64,000 bases of DNA from Cryptomeria japonica (Eukaryota > Streptophyta > Pinopsida > Cupressales > Cupressaceae). Below, in pieces: positions 60,169 through 64,000 of the stretch. Where the stretch lies: contig NC_081405.1 of assembly GCF_030272615.1 (NCBI RefSeq), forward strand, positions 314,982,541-315,046,540, in the 5' to 3' direction. The notes under the pieces are model-generated. The model did no database searches. It had not been told where the DNA came from and worked only from the letters and a program-made list of their open reading frames with translations. The first letter of the stretch is position 1, and the number at the start of each line of letters is the position of its first letter. The position numbers and the translations under genes were made by a program.

Positions 60169-61229
60169 GGTTTGGTCTAGATATGCAATGGAAGTTGAGT
60201 TAGAATATTGTTATGAGTCTCATGATGGTGTGTGGAGACCCACATTAAGTAAAATGTATTGGAAGATATTTGGGCCAACTATTTGTTGAGTTTTACTATT
60301 TATCTACACATTATATTTGGTATTGACTTTTGAGGATGTGTTAGTGTTTGTGGTTTATTGTATTTGATGAAGAATGATGTGTTGTGAAAGATTTGGGTCT
60401 ACTCTATTTCCCAAAGTGAAGCACAGTGATTTTTTAGGATTAGGTGGCATATTCTCTATAATATTATATACTCTCCTTGTAGCCTACCCTCAACTAGGTT
60501 TTTGATTATCTAACTTATATTTAAGGTTTGTAGATGTATGAGTTGATTGATGGGAAGTGTGAAAATTGATTTAAATTGAATGTGAATAATCTACAAGCAG
60601 ATTGGTACTATAGATGTGTGAAAGTTGTTTTATGATGAGCTTCAATAGTGATATATTTAGTGTGACAGTGCTCTAAGATAGTGGTTGATGTTAGATGTGT
60701 TTTCCTTGATATTGGTCACTCAACATAGTGATTGAAGGACAGTTTCCTGATCAAGAGATTCTTTTCATTTTAGTTCTCCTATTCTTTTTGTTGCGAAAAC
60801 ACAATGAGTCTCTTGGAAACTCTCTATACATCTTTCCTTGACATAGTGAGTTTTAGTTCTGCAAGTCATTGTATCTTTCCCTAAGGTTGTGCATCTTAGC
60901 CTTGCAATTCCACTAGGTGCATATTTCTCCTTGGTAGTAAGCCTACAATATTGTAATCAATTTTATTTATACTATGAGTGCAATATCACCATGGAAATTT
61001 CTCGTTGGGTTTTCCACATATATCTAATGTTCATGTGTTGGTGGTTTTATGTTTTTAGTAATGATGTAAAATAGTTAAATGTTTCTTAAATTTTGATAGA
61101 TCAATGTTTAAAATATCTAGAATTCATCACCTCCTCTCAATCTAGTCATAGGTTCAACAATTCATATTAGAGTGAGGTTCCTCTTAGTAAAGCTTAACTA
61201 CTTGAGGCAGTACTAGAATTGCATGAGAA
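60169..61229. other. Spacer without a recognised gene
   Basis: AT-rich, with short frames only (60889-61074). From about 61150 (GTTCAACAATTCATATTAGAG) the sequence resembles the leader between LTR and gag of a copia element, without a firm primer-binding site. Confidence 0.35.
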
Positions 61230-62835
61230 ATTAATTTCAAGGCATTGAAGTTTGATGGCACAAATTTATCTTATTAGGAGAGGATGAAATCTTATTTAAA
61301 AAAGTTGCCAAGTGGAATCTAGAAAATTATCAATTCTTTCTATATGTCTCTGACGAATGAACCTCAAATACAAGATGAAATTAAGAATTATAAGAATAAT
61401 ACAAAGGCTAGAGATGTGATTATCAATTGTTTAACTAATACAATATTATCTAGAGATACAAGGTCAAAAGAAAGAAAAGAGATCTAGGATAAATTAAGTT
61501 ATATATATGAAGGAGATCCTAAGACAAATCAAGATAGGTTAATGAATTTCCTAAGGTGCTTGATGATGAAGGTGTCAAAAGCTACATACATATGGTAAAT
61601 TATATTGTGAATGCTATCAGAAGTGTTGGTCAAAAGATAGAAGAAGGTGATGTTGTGAGAAATATTTTACTAATTCTACCTAAACCCTACAATTCTATGA
61701 GGTGTGCTATTAAAGAGAGCCATGATCTAGATAATTGTATTATTGACCAACTTCTTCGATTACTAGTTGCCTATGAAATATGCATGAGGGAAGAAATAAA
61801 AAGGGAAAGGAAAGAGACTACATTTAATGTTTCCAAGATGGCTGAAGATGAACCTCAAGAGAGTGAAAATATGGATGAGATCAAACAAAACTTTATGAGA
61901 AGACTAAAGGGAGGAACAAAAAAAATGGTATGTTACCTCTAAAATAATTTAAGCTGGAAGAATCAGTCAATATGCTTCTAAATGTAAGTATAAGGAAGAA
62001 TACAAGAGATTTGATGATGATGAGAAGAAGGATAGATATAGAATTTTACAAGTGTGGTTTTTGTTGCACCAAAAGATCGACTTGTTAAAGAACGATACAA
62101 CCACTAGACTTATAGAATCTGCAGGAGGCGGTTAAGTTATGTCACAAACCCAAGTGCTATGTTGCACAACACAAGGAGACCAAGAGCTCACATCTTGCAA
62201 CAATCCCCCCCAGCGCAAGCAAAGGGTGTGAACCTGTGAACAAGGTCTGATACCACTTCTTACAAGTGTGGTTGTCATTGCACAAAAAGATCGACCTGTT
62301 AATGCATGATACAATCACTAGATGTACAAAATCCATAAAAGGCAATTAAGCCATGTTATAAACTGAAGCACTGCACTACACAACACAAGGAGACCAAGGG
62401 CTCACACCTTGCAACATATAATATATGATAGAAAGAAAAAGATAGATGATAGAGATAAAGGAAAAAGGATTCTATGTTCAATGCAAAAAAATCATCTAAG
62501 AATGAAGATGGTGACGACTCAAATGAAGAATCACTATTTTTTTCTATGGATGAAAAGAACAAGGAAATATTCAAAAGATAGGAAGGAATGAAGAACAAGA
62601 GAAATTTAGCTTGGATCATTAACTCATGATGCTCAAATAATACAACTGGTGATAAAGAGAAGCTCATTAATCTTGAGAAGTATGACAGAAGATCAACCAA
62701 CTTTGCAAGAGAGAAATATAAACCTGTTTATGGGATACAAATCATTGCAATTGATGGTAAGAATACAACTAATGATGTTTATTGTGTTGAAGGTTTGATA
62801 CATAAATTATTTTTTATTAGGATAAACAAGTTTTG
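61230..62835 (+). pseudogene. Ty1/copia gag-protease remnant
   Basis: Plus strand. Gag begins near LKFDGTN at about 61245. It is broken by stops and a frameshift near 61550, then continues openly at 61556-61942 (VNYIVNAIRSVGQKIEEGDVV, UBN2-type Gag). A worn zinc knuckle (GRISQYASKCKYKEEY) is near 61960-62010. After the inserted TRIM element the acidic Gag tail and the protease start follow (AWIINS, stop, CSNNTTGDKEKL, about 62608-62662). The loop before integrase (GKNTTNDVYCVEGL) closes it near 62800. Nothing of integrase or reverse transcriptase is left before the LINE-like segment. Confidence 0.75.
62047..62416 (-). mobile_element. TRIM/SMART-type miniature LTR retrotransposon
   Basis: Two direct repeats of 156 bp (62047-62202 and 62261-62416) flank only 58 bp. 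The interior holds a minus-strand polypurine tract (GCGCTGGGGGGGAT, 62203-62216) beside the left repeat. A primer-binding site, TGGTATCAGACC on the minus strand (62244-62255), lies five bases from the right repeat. So all cis signals but no coding sequence are present. On the minus strand each repeat begins TGTTGCAAG. The other border is uncertain by about 6 bp (TACAAG or TGTGG). No target duplication is evident. It sits inside the copia gag remnant. Confidence 0.8.
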
Positions 62836-64000
62836 ATGGGGCCCCGAAACCCATATAATCAATAACTTGCCTTTGAATAATGGGCAAGACTACTTAGCAG
62901 TGAAACACATGTTTTAGAAAGGACCTAAAACCTTCTATACTTATGGGCATCCAGATCCCAAAACTCAAAGGCTGCAAAAATAAATAGAAAAAGAAAGCAA
63001 CCACAATCAAATAAACTCCAGCCAATTAAACATCAGAATTAAAAAATTACAAACTGGGCTGGTAACAATAAGAGGTCAAACACTAGACCTCAAAGAGGCA
63101 CCCTCAGCCAACAAGAAGGGTTTTCCCAAGCTCCCATAACCTATAACAAAATCTTCAAGCTGCGCAACCCAACCAAACCTAAACCTAACCAAAACCAATC
63201 ACTAGCCAAATTGGGCCCTCTAAAACTACTAACATCCACCCTGTCCCTTAAAACAACAAACATAGGGTTTTTCCAGGCTTCCTCAATCTTGAGAATGGGT
63301 TTTACAAGGCTCCCACAACCTGATGAATTGGGTTTTGAAATAGCTCCCAAAGCCAACAACATTTTAGATTTTGAAAGGGCTCCCAGAACCCATAATGACT
63401 ACACATTATTAGCCTCCCAATAGCACATCCAAGCACATCTTGTAGCATTTGACTCCACCTCAAAAGGAGATAGGTCACCTCTAGCCAGGCCCATCTCCCC
63501 CTCCATAGAAGATAGGTCCACATCAATAGAAACAACCATAGTAACCCCAAGATGTAGAAAAGGAGTCACAATCACCAAAGCCATGGAGATAAGAAAAAGA
63601 AGGACAAAAAATACATCATCATAAAGAGAGTCAAGAGTCAAAAGATAAAGACATGAAAGACCGTCCTCCATCATTAGAATAAACATGAGTTTTGAATAGG
63701 ATCCCTTAACCTTCTACTAAAAAAAAGAACAAGGGATTCCACCAAGATCTTAGATCCAAAAATAGCCACCTCTTTGGGTTCTAATAGACTCCCCAAATCT
63801 AAATCATTTGGTTTTAGCATGGCTCCAAAAACCATATCACAAAGAGTAAAAAAACTCTAGCCAAACTCAAGAAAGAAAAGGATAAGTGGGAGCCATAGAA
63901 TCCTCAGCCTCATTCATAATGGCACGAGAGGAGAGCTCTTATTCTAAAAGAAAAAATCCACCCAATACAGCTCCCAACATCCAATTAAAGAAAGAAAAGA
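62836..64000 (-). mobile_element. LINE-like element, 3' part (runs off the window)
   Basis: The minus strand ends GGGTTTCGGGGCCCCATC then AATAAAAAATAA. Upstream it has a run of broken glycine- and tryptophan-rich frames (63686-63399, 63550-63302, 63362-63141). A phrase of the type TGGGAGC(C/T)..AAAACCC is repeated several times in the 3' region (about 63110-63400). No enzyme motif is visible, so the class is tentative. Confidence 0.3.

Overview
The window looks like nuclear DNA of a seed plant with a large, transposon-rich genome. A gymnosperm or conifer fits best. That is inferred from very low gene density, nested and inverted LTR retrotransposons of different ages, short-intron class IV chitinase genes and AT-rich spacers. 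No species can be assigned from sequence alone. No rRNA, tRNA or CRISPR array was seen.

Layout. 1-6.8 kb: the 3' part of a plus-strand Ty3/gypsy element. It has the end of integrase, an antisense plant-mobile-domain (PMD) pseudogene, three tandem-repeat tracts and a probable 3' LTR; this is the architecture known from the Tat/Ogre/Retand lineage. 9.0-17.9 kb: a complete, apparently intact minus-strand Ty1/copia element of Sirevirus-like type (LTRs 1716 bp, TSD ATATG, one 1596-codon gag-pol ORF). 18.0-20.7 kb: a GRAS transcription-factor pseudogene on the minus strand, killed by a small non-autonomous LTR element (TSD AATTT) and an in-frame TAA.

22.4-53.3 kb is dominated by a direct duplication of a block of about 10-11 kb (copy A about 22.94-38.60 kb, copy B about 42.17-53.33 kb). 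Each copy carries the 3' end of an old Sirevirus-like element, an unclassified repeat block, a class IV (GH19) chitinase gene and a truncated chitinase relic. Copy A was then hit by a 5553-bp copia element (TSD ACATT) whose empty site is preserved in copy B. Copy B gained a SINE. Copy B's chitinase (48116-49130, three exons, 279 codons) is the only host gene in the window with a full open reading frame. Copy A's chitinase has lost its catalytic HETG segment and a splice acceptor.

54-60 kb: two families of gypsy LTRs in inverted order around a gag-protease remnant. 61-64 kb: a copia gag-protease remnant (plus) with a 370-bp TRIM element inside it, then a LINE-like minus-strand tail.

Divergences read by eye give a relative history: block duplication (about 10% between copies), then the 5.5-kb copia (LTRs about 6% apart), then the 9-kb copia (LTRs about 1% apart).
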